From Epiperipatus broadwayi (Eukaryota > Onychophora > Udeonychophora > Euonychophora > Peripatidae), in the NCBI GenBank assembly GCA_028023455.1, contig JAQFVV010013093.1, forward strand, positions 124,001 to 188,000: a DNA stretch of 64,000 bases, read 5' to 3'. Positions within the stretch are counted from its first letter, which is position 1. Each line of letters begins with the position of its first letter. The notes under the pieces were generated by a model. It was not told where the DNA came from, searched no databases, and was given only the letters and a program-made list of their open reading frames with translations. Below, in pieces: positions 1 through 11,605 of this stretch. The position numbers were made by a program, and so were the translations under genes.

Positions 1-1590
1 TATTATGATTAAAGCATAATGCAAATAACTATTAATATGATTTTATAGATTTTTATTTGAATAATTAATTCTCTTAAAATAGTTTATCGATATCTACTGC
101 CTTTTATGAGTTTTAAGACTTTGTTCACCTAATATATTTTTTTCTTAAAATATGAAAAATATTTTTTGAATCAGTTACATAATTATAACATAACTTATAT
201 AGTATATAAGACATCTCAAAATTTGATAAATATTTTTGTTTGAATTATATTTTATAAGATGTAGACTGCATTTCATTTTTGCTTTAAAAATATTTAACAT
301 TTTTATTGATTTTGTTTTATAGCTGTTTACAGTGTAACGATTCCATTCTTTAGGAATACACTTAAAAATCAATTAATCCTAACAGTATTTTTTATAAATA
401 TAAATTCAAAAAATGTTCAATCTACAATTTAAACTAAGAAAGAATAAAGTTTTTTTATCATTATAGCTCAAACTAACTCATTTTTTAACTTATTTCACAA
501 TTTTTGGAATTTTTGAAACGATTATATTTTAATTTCTATGTATATTATAATTTTATGTTAAATTTTGATTTTGTAGTATTATGTACGATCTCTATAGAAT
601 TTGTAACTATTGTGAGAGTGAAGATAGCAGATTGATAAAATGGAATAAGAACTCAACATTCTTGGATCGATGATCTATTGAGTAAAATAAAAATATTTAA
701 TTCGGTCATCTGAATGTAAGTATAGTGCTCCAAACTAATATTTGAGTGTTACATGTCACCTGTTTCCTCAGCAATTAGGCATATGACTATTCCTGTAAGG
801 TTAAACAAATTTTAAAAAAAGATTTTTTTTTTTTTAAAAAAAAAAAGAAATTTAAAATACTGATCTAAGATAAAAAAAAATTCCTTTTCTTTTTTTAATT
901 TTTTTCATATTTTATCCCAGAACAATTTTGATTATATTGCACTATTTTATATAAATTTTTAAATGGATTTTAAATTCATTTATTGCTAAATATTTTGTAT
1001 TTAACAAGTCTATAATATCTATCAAATATCAAAAATTGGATTTTTTTTAATATTTTAAAAAAATATATTTTGAAGATTGGTAAGTATTATACCCTTTTCT
1101 CCAAATAATTCATTTTTCTCATTTACAAATAACATTTTCAAATTAAAGCAGTGATAATCTAAAAATTAGATGTCGATAATAAAATTCAACAATGAAAAAA
1201 TCGTTTTTTTTTTTTTAAAAAAAACTATTTCTTAAACATTCACACACACATATTAATTCATAATTTTAGAGAACCGTAATAAAATGTTCTAGTCATTAGT
1301 TTCAATAATTTAAACATGTAAAGATGGTTCCTAATTGACTGTGTGCAATCTAGTACTTTATACAGAAGATGACATCAATCAGAAACTAATCTGGAATGTG
1401 GATGGCATTATTATCTAAAGTTTATTGAATACTCGTAATTACATTGATGATTAGAATAGAATAATATGTCAGTTAAATGTAAATTAAGAACATCATGTGG
1501 TGTTTTGTTACTCTTTGCCCCCAGTATCTCATGATGGGTATATAGGAAATAGTACATTATTCAGTTATTTATTTGTTAATAATATTGCAT
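1..1590. other. A+T-rich noncoding stretch
   Basis: Homopolymer-rich DNA with stops in all frames. No gene, RNA or clear repeat was seen. Confidence 0.6.
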
Positions 1591-1595
1591 ATCTA

Positions 1596-2200
1596 ACATT
1601 ATGCATTGATAAATTTGCTATCAGTATAATTTATAAAGTTATTAAAACCATTGTTTTTAAGGTTACCTTATAAATTAAAAATTGAAAGTTTATTAACATT
1701 GCACTTGTAATATTATCAATGTATTTAAATATTCACTCCTGATATTACAATATCTCAGTTGTAGTTTATTAATAATCCTAGACAAATGGATGGAATAGTA
1801 TTTGTGGGTTCTTATATTGTAATTGTGTTGTATTATACTAAATGGAGTGGTCAGTGCTATAGTAAAGTAGATTACTGTGCTATGTTTTTGTTAATAAAAA
1901 TACCAAACTAACATTATGCATTAATATATCTGTAATATGTTGAAAAGAGGAGCTATATAAGATTATTTAAAGCATTAGCAATTTATGTTATCTTGTAGAT
2001 GTAAAGTTTAACTTTGCATAGTAATATTCTCAGATATATTTAAATATTCTCTCTGGTGTTATAGCTTATTTATGGTTTATTTATATTCTTAGATGATTGG
2101 ATTGAAATGTATCTAACTATTTGTAATGGTGTTCCGTATATTATTATGAAGTATGACTAGTATGTAGAAAATGTAGATTGTTGTGCTAATATATATGTAT
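1596..2200. repeat. Ancient two-copy tandem duplication, period about 314 bp
   Basis: The word acattatgcatt recurs at 1596 and 1911. The following blocks align in order: tttaaatattc, a phrase around gtagtttatt/tggtttattt, a ggatgga/ggattga block, and an end block with gtagatt and tgtgct. The two units differ by many substitutions and small indels, so the duplication is old. No coding capacity was seen. Confidence 0.6.
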
Positions 2201-2329
2201 ATAATTACCCCAAATTCACAACTCAACCAAATTAGCCAAGAAAATAAACTTTAAAACACTACCAAAGGTTTCACTGCTACATGCAGACTTCTTAAGTATA
2301 AAGAACTACAAAGTAACAATATATTTAAA

Positions 2330-2575
2330 CTAAACATTACCCACAATTCTACTTACCTCACATCCATCCTTAGTATTAAACGAACTTTTTAATAAATTAA
2401 CTGCTTCAGAATCATAAATTTTTAGCAATAAAGATTTTTTAATTCCTTTTATTTCATTTCTCTCAAAGCAAACAAGCTTAGCTTCATCAAAATTAATAAT
2501 GTGGCCTTTATCTTTTACATAGATATATAAGGCAGCATTAAGATATTTATTTCTAACCCTACTTTTATGCCTTAT
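2330..2575 (-). pseudogene. Penelope-like GIY-YIG endonuclease C-terminal fragment (left arm)
   Basis: Reading right to left, the frame gives YVKDKGHIINFDEAK, then CFERNE, KSLLLKIYDSEAVNLLKSS, and ends at a stop at 2330-2332. The H-x3-F-x-E-A-K block followed by E-x-N/D-E and K-(E/K)-S-L-L-L is the pattern I associate with the C-terminal end of Penelope-like endonucleases. Compared with the right arm it lacks one arginine codon (KGIKKS against KRRIKES). No reverse transcriptase lies nearby, so this is a 5'-truncated relic. It could be another GIY-YIG protein end; a profile search would decide. Confidence 0.5.
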
Positions 2576-2763
2576 ATATCCATGTAAAAGATACAGATCA
2601 AATTATTGATTTTTATGAAGCTAAGATTGTCTTTTTTGAGGGAGATGAAACAAAAAGAAGAATTAAAGAATCTTTATTGTTAAAAAATTATGATTCTGAA
2701 GCAGTTAACTTATTAAAAGTTATTTTAATATTAAGGATGGGAGGTGAGTGTAATTGTGGGTAA
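2572..2763 (+). pseudogene. Penelope-like GIY-YIG endonuclease C-terminal fragment (right arm)
   Basis: An uninterrupted frame of about 63 codons runs from the palindrome centre to the stop at 2761-2763. Key parts are HVKDTDQIIDFYEAKIVFFE, then ETKRRIKESLLLKNYDSEAV. It matches the left arm almost residue for residue except at its end, where frame or sequence has drifted (LILRMGG against FNTKDG). The KRRIKESLLLK block is better kept here than in the left arm. There is no upstream start or reverse transcriptase, so it is a fragment, not a working gene. Confidence 0.5.
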
Positions 2764-2904
2764 TGTTTAAGTTAAATATGTTGTTATTTTGTGGTTCTTT
2801 ACATTTGAAAAGTCTGTTTGAAGCAGTGAAATCATTGGTAGTGTTTTAAAGTTCATGTTTTTGACTAGTCTGGTTGAGTTGTAAATCTGGTGTAATGTAT
2901 ACCC

Positions 2905-4720
2905 CTAAATAAGTACTGCTCAATAGAATTATGTATTTGGTAAATATCATTTAATGTTTCTTTATTAATCTTATGTAATGATAATACTTCAGTAATTTGA
3001 GTTTGAACCCTAACCAATAATATATATAATAAATATAAGATATTAAAGGTTTCTCAAGCATATATCAATAATGATAAATGGAGAAATATTTTGCTATATA
3101 GACTTGTAAAGCTTATAAATCCTGTTTAACTCAACCAAAATTAATTCAACAACAGGACTAATGATGATGGATTTTTATTATCACAATCACTCTCAGGTAT
3201 TTGGCCAGCAAGTGACTTATACATTTGAGCAACCACACATAATAAATAAAATTATGAACCAAGATGTTTTCTCCACTTTTCACTAATATTTAGACAATGT
3301 GAATATACACACAAGTATTGGATATAGGCACTTACAAGATATAACTAAAAATAGACAAATAAATATGTTGATTCACAAATGACTCTATGGTAAATCAAAT
3401 TTATATTTATAGTGAATTCATAAAATGTGTAACGTACCAATGAATTCACAGAGATTAGTATACTTTCGCTTGGCAAAGAAAATAAATTTAGTAAATGATG
3501 ACTCACTTAGTGACAAAGTATAAGATATACAATGAAATATCTTAATTATAAATAAATTGTGTAATAAAGTTGTTTCATAATGATTATGCAACTGGGAAAT
3601 CAAAGTACTTAGGTAATAATAATAATATAAATTTATTGAAATAAGCATTGATTCATTGAAATGGATAAAATAAAGATTATAATTCTAATATACCACCTGC
3701 AATCTAATATTCTATCATATATTTTATAATTTACCTACCCTCCTTTTTTCTTTATAAAATTTCAAGTGATAGATATGATATCCTTTTAAATTATAAAGCA
3801 CCCAATCATGAAACGGTTAAAGATAAATTCTTTAAACAAAAGTGAGAAAAGTTTTAATATTGTTTCTTTTTTAAATATATATATTTCTCATATTGTTTAA
3901 ATGATAATGATTGCCATTAAGTTATATTAATATTAATTATTATTATTAATAAAAAAAACGTTAATAAATATTTATCATTAAAATTATCATTATGCCTTTT
4001 TTTCTTTTTTGACCATTTTTCTTTTAAATGAAATTTATCTGACAATGCTACTTTAAAAGAAAGTTTTTATTAGTATCTGTTATCATAGTTTTGCCTGATA
4101 TTCCATTATTCGATGATATTCTCTTTGGTACCTTTTTTGCCAGAAAAAACACAATATAGTGATCCATATGCAATTTTAATCATTAGATTATGTCCAATTA
4201 TTATTCATATTGACATTACAGTCCAGGGAAATTCAATTATCTTATCTCTATGGTGGCCAGCATAATATTTGTGACATCCATTTTGTTTTTATCATAAGGA
4301 TATCAAATGAATAGGGAGCTCATACTCCCCTCTCTAAATTGTCCTATTTACAGTGCATATTTCTTTGCTATATATCCTGAATATATTTATAAAAAGTAAA
4401 GTAAAATAAACACAAATTTTTAAGCAAAAGAAAGTCTCTGTCTTCTTGCTAAAATCATTTCTGTAAGTATGGCCACACAAAATGCAGTCTTTTCCTTTTA
4501 TAAACCCTGACTTGTGATCAAGTGATTTTTTTCCTTTTAATAAGGCATTGTTATCATTCATGCAATATTCCATATTTATTCAAAACAACAATTTTTTATT
4601 AAATATATGACATTTAATTGTTTTCATTATTTAGTTATTCATATACTACAAGGAAACTATAGATAGCAACACGTGTGCAACACAATATATATAAAGATAT
4701 TTTAATTGTCATTATTAATA
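2905..4720. other. A+T-rich noncoding stretch
   Basis: No coding frame with recognisable content and no clear repeat beyond short A/T runs. Confidence 0.5.
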
Positions 4721-4721
4721 A

Positions 4722-4982
4722 TAATATAAAAATTCCAAACAGAATTTAAATATATTGAACAAAATTGATTAAAGCAAATATACTTTCAATGCATGTTTTT
4801 CATAACCATGGTTATTTTGTTGAGAATCTAAGAGATGGTCTTTTTGTTAATTTGAAAGCTGTTAGTTCAAATTAGCAAAAAGTGAGTTTCTTATACTCTC
4901 AAGAAAAATAGTCATTGAAAGTATATTTGGTTTAATCGAGTTTATTTAATATATTTAAATTCTGTTTGGAATTTTTATATTA
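4722..4982. mobile_element. MITE-like fold-back element (261 bp)
   Basis: The whole interval is an imperfect hairpin. The ends are near-perfect inverted repeats (left begins taatataaaaattccaaac, right is its complement ending at 4982). A second paired segment surrounds the apex: ctttttgttaatttgaa near 4840 pairs with ttcaaattagcaaaaag near 4865-4881, leaving a loop of about 9 bases. Both termini carry TA, which would fit a TA target site, but this is inferred. There is no coding capacity, so it would be non-autonomous. Confidence 0.55.
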
Positions 4983-4983
4983 C

Positions 4984-5424
4984 CTCAAAGGACTAAATCA
5001 CCCTTACTCTGGTTATAAATTAAAAGGATTCTCAATCTTGAACAGAAGGTTAAGAATAGAATAAATTTATCTATTCTTGGAGTTTTGATGTTTATGAGTA
5101 TATCATTGTCAAAATTATTAGTAATTCAAAACAGAATTAATTTTTTAGACAGATGAAAGATGGCACTTAAGAGTTATTAATCTCATAATCAATTATACAA
5201 GGCTGAAGGCAGAATCTCTCTTTTAAAACTTTAATTGTGGTAATTAAAGAAGATTTAATTAATAAACTTTAAATTAAATTTAGTTTAGTGTACTTGTAAA
5301 CAAAGGCAGTAAGTCAACTTCTCTCAGTCTATGAATTAAAATCACTGTCCATGTTGAACAAAGGATCAAAAATAGATTGAATTTACCTAATTTTGGAACT
5401 GATGATTATCGGCATGCCATAGTC
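4984..5424 (+). repeat. Short interspersed repeat R, two partial plus-strand copies
   Basis: Copy 1 (about 4990-5145) and copy 2 (about 5257-5424) share the order: atgaattaaaatcact-like block, cttgaacaaagg-like block, aataaattta-c-tattcttgga block and a g/atgtttat block. A third copy lies inverted at 7433-7625. Copy 2 ends where the 3' end of the minus-strand retrotransposon begins. Nature unknown; no coding frame. Confidence 0.5.
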
Positions 5425-7432
5425 AATGCAATGTGATGCAATGCACTGTGACTTCTTTTTATATGAAATCAGGAATCTCTCAGCCACCATATTCAGAAAA
5501 ACCTGCTAGACAATTTACCTTTCCTTTCCATTCACTATCCTGTTTTCCCCATATTTTTTTCTATCCTGCTCCATCCCATTTCCACAATACAATCCTTGTC
5601 AACTTCATGCCCTTTATATTTAAATCCCCCTTATCTTTTCCCAAACCCAGCATAAAAACCAATAACCCACTTTCTGTATAATTACTTTGTTTATATTTTT
5701 TCCACAACTTTATCTATACTTTTTCTGCTTTCAGGCATTTACATTTAATTAACAGATGCCTAATATTTTTTATGCCTTCCTTACACAACTTGCAGACTAA
5801 ATCACCCACATTTTTCCATTTATGTGTATATTCCTTTGTTGCTAAAGATCCTGTTTGAGCCTTAAACAGTATACTACTTTCCTTGCTATTATCATAAATT
5901 AACCCCAATATTCTATTTACTTCTATATATATTTAAACTCTTTTTACTCTTCATAGTAGTTCTTCATCTCTCCAACTGCCTATTCTTTATTAATGCATCT
6001 ATTTTTCTATCCCATCCCTTGTCACTATAACACTCAACAATTCTAACACAATCATCTCACCTTTTGTATAAGTATACTGACATAAATTCTGTATCCAAAT
6101 CTTCTGCATACCATACTACCTTTCTCACCCATCTTGTTGCCTTCCCTTTACTCATAACCCAATTAAATACTATTTTGGCTATTTTTTTTAATATCCATAA
6201 ACTGCAATCTACCTAACATTTTTATTTTGCTTTTTGCATCTCTCATATAAAAACTTAACTATCCCATTTCTCCTTGAATTTTCTTCTTTGCCAATCTCAC
6301 ATCTGCATCTAATGCATGTCATCGTACTTCTCTTTGTACTTTTTCTAAATAATCTAACACCCTTTACTAACACATAACACACCATTACCATAAGTTAACC
6401 CTGCTATTGCCACTATCTTCCATACAATTCTAGCTACATCATGTTTATTATATGAAAACATTGTTAATTTCTTTATCAGTTCATTTCTTTTCTTTGCTTC
6501 ATTAATCAATTTTTTTCCAATTCATTCAAGCAATTTCTCTGATTACTTAAGATAATTTCCAAATAGTTATACCTATTCACCACACTTAACTTTATATTCC
6601 CAAATAAAAATTCTTTATTTTCTCTTTCCACAGTATTAATCATCATTACTTTAATTTTTTTTTCACTAAATTTAATTATCTCTTTACCCACCTCTGCACA
6701 TGTTCTCAGCATAACTTCCACATTTTCATTTCTTTCTGTACACAAGAAGACATCATCCACAAATAAAAGATCCAATAATGTATATACTTCCTTGCCACCT
6801 ATTAATGGTATCTCTACCCCTCTTTTTAATTTTTTTATTGCTCTCTCCATTTCTCTCAAATTCAACAAAAACAAAAAGATGACATAAGGCATCCTTGCCT
6901 TAGTCCCACCCCATTTTCAACTTTAACTGATTCTGTATTCCATAATTGATTTGTATAGTAATTATTTTTATATAATCTCTTAATAATATCCACTAAAGCT
7001 CCATCCATTCCCAAATTTACTAAATTTATCCATCTATTTCTATTTACTATATCATGTGCCTTCTCTATATCTATAAAAACCATATATAATTGTCTACCTG
7101 TATTTCTACTCAAATCTACAATTGTGTAAATACAAATAAACTATTTCCTATATGCCTATCCAATCAAAAACTTTGTTCCATTTCTCCCACTATATTACTT
7201 TTTCCATTCATTTTGCCACTCTTTCAATCATCATATATGTGAAAACTTTATATAACACTGATGTTACTGCTATCAGTCTACAATTGCTTAACTTTCTATG
7301 ATCCTTACCCTTTTCTATAAATAGTAGCCTTACTCTTGTATTAATCCAACTGTCTGGAAAATCTCTCTTCTGTGCCATCTTATTAAAACAAGATAATAGA
7401 TTTAATGGTAATTGTCATACTCCCTCTGGCTA
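5425..7432 (-). pseudogene. Non-LTR retrotransposon reverse transcriptase, decayed (family B, copy A)
   Basis: Read right to left, this is a 5'-truncated LINE-type reverse transcriptase. In order: RLLFIEKGKDHRKLSNCRLI (7.35-7.29 kb), the first catalytic block FIDIEKAHDIVNR and the GLRQGC block (7113-6862), the active-site block FVDD (6752-6763, normally Y/F-A-D-D), a downstream FGNIKLSVVNRYNYLEI block, then a C-terminal region with KAQTGSLATKEYTHKWK and a C-x2-C ... H ... C knuckle-like motif (5.91-5.71 kb). Several frameshifts and stops separate these pieces. The 3' end shares a gtcacagtgcat block with the copy at 40.2-41.2 kb. It is jockey/CR1-superfamily-like, but I cannot name the clade. 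It would have nicked DNA and copied its own RNA; this copy cannot. Confidence 0.8.
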
Positions 7433-7625
7433 AAAATTAATGAGTCTGAATTACCAACAGAGTTGACAAAAATATGTTTATAAACACCAAAGTTCCAAGA
7501 ATGGGTGTATTTATTCTTCTTGATTCTTTATTCAACATTGAAAGTGATTTTAATTCATAGCCTGAGGGAAGGTGATATCCTCCCTTTGTTTACATCACTG
7601 ATCTATGTTTAATTTAAAGTTTATA
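7433..7625 (-). repeat. Repeat R, inverted copy
   Basis: The reverse complement reads in the same order as the copy at 5257-5424, including the taaactttaaattaaa start, gtaaacaaagg, ctatgaattaaaatcact and tattcttggaactttg blocks. The retrotransposon fragment at 5425-7432 is therefore bracketed by inverted copies of R. Confidence 0.55.
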
Positions 7626-7969
7626 TATATAATGATGAAATGATGATAATCATTGTCACCATCTTTAGAAAAACATATTGTATGTTTGGATTGATATATG
7701 TTTTTGGAATGATAGTGATTTGGAGTTAGAGATTTAAAATGATAAGCTACATGCATTAATTAGCAACTACTTTCCTGATTTACCATACTGTAATATTGAT
7801 CAAGGATAAAGTGCAAACAAATTTAAACAAAGAATATTTTCTAGTTTGCTATGAGTCATGTGTTTGATGGTTAGCTTATAATTAAAAGGCTTAAACTGCT
7901 CTTAACATTATTTAAGATTTATTGCAAATTATTGAAGGTTAGTTAAATGTCTCATTTTAATTTATTAAA

Positions 7970-9435
7970 TACACCTGGGTCTCATTTTGTGTGGATTTTT
8001 TAAATGCAATTTTGAAGTTATGTGATTCATGTTTTTTCTTAATATCTTTTTATGAAGTTTTCTTTTATGCGATAAAGAAGTTCATATTTCACTTAAAATT
8101 GGGATTTTCCTGTTTTATATACACACATTATACTTTACATACTTTAAATGCCTATTGGAAAAAGGTTTGGCAATAAATTTAGATACTGTAGAAGATTTAG
8201 AAAAAGATAATGAAACAAAATTGGAACCTGTTTGTTTCACAGCAAAAATGATTTGAGAAAATCTTCAACTTTCTAATCATTTGGGAAATCATTTTATTGT
8301 TAAAGACACAAATTATGAATGAACTCTTAAATTCCAATGAGAGCTAAATAATTGTATGTCTGAATATCACTAGCTTCATAAACAATTAGTAAAATCATCG
8401 TCTCAAAGCTTAATCACTGATTACATTGGCAAAGAAAACCATTAACTTTTAGACTGAAAACATTTTTATTGGCTAAGTGAATTAAAGTTTTAAACTTTTT
8501 ATTGATTCAATTACAAAATTAGCAGTAAAAATATATTCATCTTTTAATATTAGATTCGTTTGTAAAAAGCAAATTAATAATTTGTCAGATTATGAAAGTG
8601 AACAAAAGCTTTTTCAAAAATAAATTTCTATTTATAATTATAAAAATATTATATACTGGAGAACCTAATAAGAACATTTGTAACCTATTAGAAAATGTTG
8701 CGTACATCATTGATTTCTTTCTCAATTTACGTTCATGTAAAAGTAAAGTATTTTTACTAAAATCTTAACTATTTTACTAAAATAATTACATTTTCAGCAG
8801 ATTTTATCAAAATAATTTATATGTAAAAAAATACAGAAAAAATACTCTAAAATATACATTTTCATTTTGAATGTCAAGCACTCCTTTTGGTTCAAAATGA
8901 GCAGCAACAAATCAACGCCTTATGGAACATTTTAAACTTTAAAAAGACTATAAATTCACTACGATAGTTTTAGAGTGACTTGAAGCCATGAACAAACATT
9001 TTCAGTTGATGCACTTATTAAACACAGCATGAGACTGAAGTTGGTGCTAATTGTATTTCCTCATGTGATAAATCTGATTTCTTATCAGTTCTCAAATGTA
9101 TCCACATATTGTCAAATAGCGATAATGATTAAAATATGTTTGAAAAAATGTAAAATAAATTACACATAAAAACATATTGTTTTGAATAAAAATTAAATAG
9201 TTAATAAAAAAAATTTTGTCTTATATCAATTTTTTATGAGTCATACTTTATTTCCTTATTTTTTTTATGCAAATTTTAAAGTAATTTTACCTTGTGCTTT
9301 GTTTTTATGCGATTTTTGAAAATTATGGAACATATCTCACATTTTTCAATCTAAGTTAAGTCTATTTTTGTGTGATTTCTTTTATACATGTTTTTTGTGG
9401 AACTTATCTATCACATAAAATGAGACTCAGGTGTA
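7970..9435. mobile_element. Candidate TA-flanked DNA transposon with terminal inverted repeats
   Basis: The left end TACACCTGGGTCTCATTTT and the reverse complement of the right end TACACCTGAGTCTCATTTT agree at all but one position, and the match continues with one further mismatch to about 24 bp. Both termini include TA, consistent with the target site of the Tc1/mariner superfamily (established for that group). The length of about 1.47 kb also fits, but the interior has only short open frames and no DDE signature I could read. It is either very decayed or non-autonomous. Confidence 0.55.
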
Positions 9436-9935
9436 CATTTAGTTATACATTAAAAACTGAATTGCATATTTATTGTTAATATTGGGCTTGGACTAATTTA
9501 CTTAATAAAGTTGACTTTAAATTCTAGATGAATAGTAAGAATTACAAAAACCACTCTTACTTTTTTTAAAAAGACTATGGAAAGGTGTATTGAATGGTAC
9601 ATATCTCATTAATGAAACATTAATCACTGGAGAGATAAACTATTTCAAATTTAAATTGCTTTGAATTTTTAAAAATTCGTTTTGTGTTAGCTCAAATAAA
9701 TGCGTTTGTAAATTTCTTTTGTGCAATGATTAAAAAAATAAAATATCTTTAATTAAAAAATGTTTAATTAAACGTTTATTATTTTTTATTTATAAAATAT
9801 AATAATTTTAATTTTGAACTGCAATATTAAGTAAATTAAGGCACCAAAAATTCTACATATCAAATGACGAATAATTTATTTTAGTGGGAAAGTATCAGAA
9901 TTAGTTGCACATTCAAATATCTACAGTGTTTCAAA

Positions 9936-10840
9936 AATAAAACCCAACCAAAAAATAAGCTCTACTCTAAATATAAGCCCTACTTAAGATCGGCAACCCG
10001 ATAGATGACTGTTGTTTGCCCATAGAAACATAGGATGGATGTAATGAATTATAATATAGTGAATGTATAAATAAACAATATTATTGATATTAATATAAAT
10101 TACATGGTTCGTTTGTATTTTCCAGTCAACTATTTTTGTCAAACGTAATTATACCTGTATAGAGAAACAATTTATCTACCATAAATCAGTTATCGGACAA
10201 TATATAATTTCATTTATATATTTTTAAGTATTTGTTTTACTTTTATTTAATATTTACATTTAAAATGCTTGATTTAGTTTTAAAGTTTCAGTATATAGCT
10301 TTTAAATATTAGAGATGAAAGAATAATTAGTTTGATTTCTTAAACATTTTTTTCTCCTTAAAGGTTTATTAAAATAACGGAAGTGATTTTAAAAATCAAA
10401 GTTTACCTTAAGTTAAATCAGATTCTTTTTTTCCTAGAGAAAATTTTTTAAAAAGAATACCCAAGCGGGGTTATTACAACTAATTTGGGAAAAGTTTATA
10501 ATTTGCATACTTGATAACTCCTAATGAGCAAGTCTTCAGTTAACACTTAATTTAAAGGTAAATTTAAATTTAAACCGAATAATATTCTGATTGCCAGATA
10601 AGATGAGTGAAAAAAAACAAAAACAGCTATTCTTATGAGTAAACAAAGGAATTATGGGAGGGGGGGGGACTCCCGGGGTAAGAAAGTTACAGTTTTCTGT
10701 AAAGAGAAGAATTTTTATACTTAAATAAATTTACATTTTTGTACATGAAAAATAAAACATCCTCTGAAAATAAGCTCTACAGTGTCTTTTGAAGCAAAAA
10801 TTAATATGACACTGTCTTATTTTCAGAGAGAAGACGGTAG
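9936..10840. repeat. Candidate transposon-derived repeat with terminal hairpin
   Basis: Near 9960 and again near 10767 there is a block reading aaaataagctctac. At the right side, CTCTGAAAATAAG (10762-10774) pairs with CTTATTTTCAGAG (10816-10828), and inside it ACAGTGTC (10779-10786) pairs with GACACTGT (10808-10815). A GC-richer stretch around 9988-10040 follows the left block. The terminal hairpin resembles DNA-transposon ends I have seen in other animals, but I cannot name the family. A G-rich run (10660-10677) lies inside. Confidence 0.35.
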
Positions 10841-11316
10841 GAAAAAGAAATGACAAAAGAAAAATAAGTTCTCACCACTAAATCTTTAAAAAAGACTATT
10901 TGACATTGAAACATTGTTAATTTGGCCATGCTCAACATTAATTCCTTTATAGTATTGTTAGTTTATCATGCCATGTGGTAAAATATTCGAAGTTGCTATC
11001 CTATTATTACCTCTATGTGATCATAAAAACGTAATGAAGGCCTTTCCTCCACTAAAAACATTGTGTTATGCTCTGATTTTATAGACTACTGTTTGCTGAG
11101 ATATTGCCAAGGAGATGATACTGCATATTTATAAGGAAATATGATGACAAATATATCTAAAGAAACACTCTACAATTTAAATGAAAACTATAAAACAACC
11201 AAGAAATCTGCTTGTGTTCAAAGAATATTCTGAAATCAAAGATGTTATTTGGGTTCAATAAATATCTATAAGTTTACAAAATATCACCGAATCCACAATA
11301 AAGTATGTAAATAAAT
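10841..11316. other. A+T-rich noncoding stretch
   Basis: No recognisable feature. Confidence 0.5.
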
Positions 11317-11605
11317 GAATTACACAATTGTAACTAATATTTGAAATTATTTATTTTGTATCAATATCAAAAGGTATTTCAACTGAATTATATAATTTTA
11401 ACTAATATTTGTTTTTATAATGATTAATTTTATATTAGTATAAAAATGTAACTCAGATGAAATATACATTTGTAACTAATATTTGTTTTTATAACTACTT
11501 ATGTTATATCAATATAAAATGTATCTCAGCTCAATTATACAATTTGTTCTTATAATTATTTATTATATATCAGTATAAGAATTTATCTCAGATGTATTAT
11601 ATTAT
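11317..11605. repeat. Tandem array, about four units of about 75 bp
   Basis: Each unit has the order tacaattgtaactaatatttg, ttataat-attatttat, atatcaatataaaaatgtatctcagatg, with substitutions and small deletions. It behaves as a short minisatellite. No coding meaning. Confidence 0.6.

Larger units (their letters stand above)
2203..2900. mobile_element. Head-to-head palindromic Penelope-like element remnant
   Basis: Two diverged copies of the same 3' segment face away from each other. The left arm (about 2203-2533) reads on the minus strand and the right arm (2569-2900) on the plus strand, with about 35 unpaired bases between. Each arm holds the end of a protein, a stop, then a shared 3' flank with gtagcagtgaaa-like and ggttgagttgt blocks. 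The protein end resembles the C-terminal part of the GIY-YIG endonuclease of Penelope-like retroelements. Both copies are 5'-truncated and joined at the truncated ends. The family assignment rests on motif memory, not on a search. Confidence 0.55.

Noticed and set aside
5405-5430. CTGATGATTATCGGC near the end of repeat R
   Set aside because: Alignment with other R copies shows it is a mutated ctttgatgtttat block; no hammerhead flanks.
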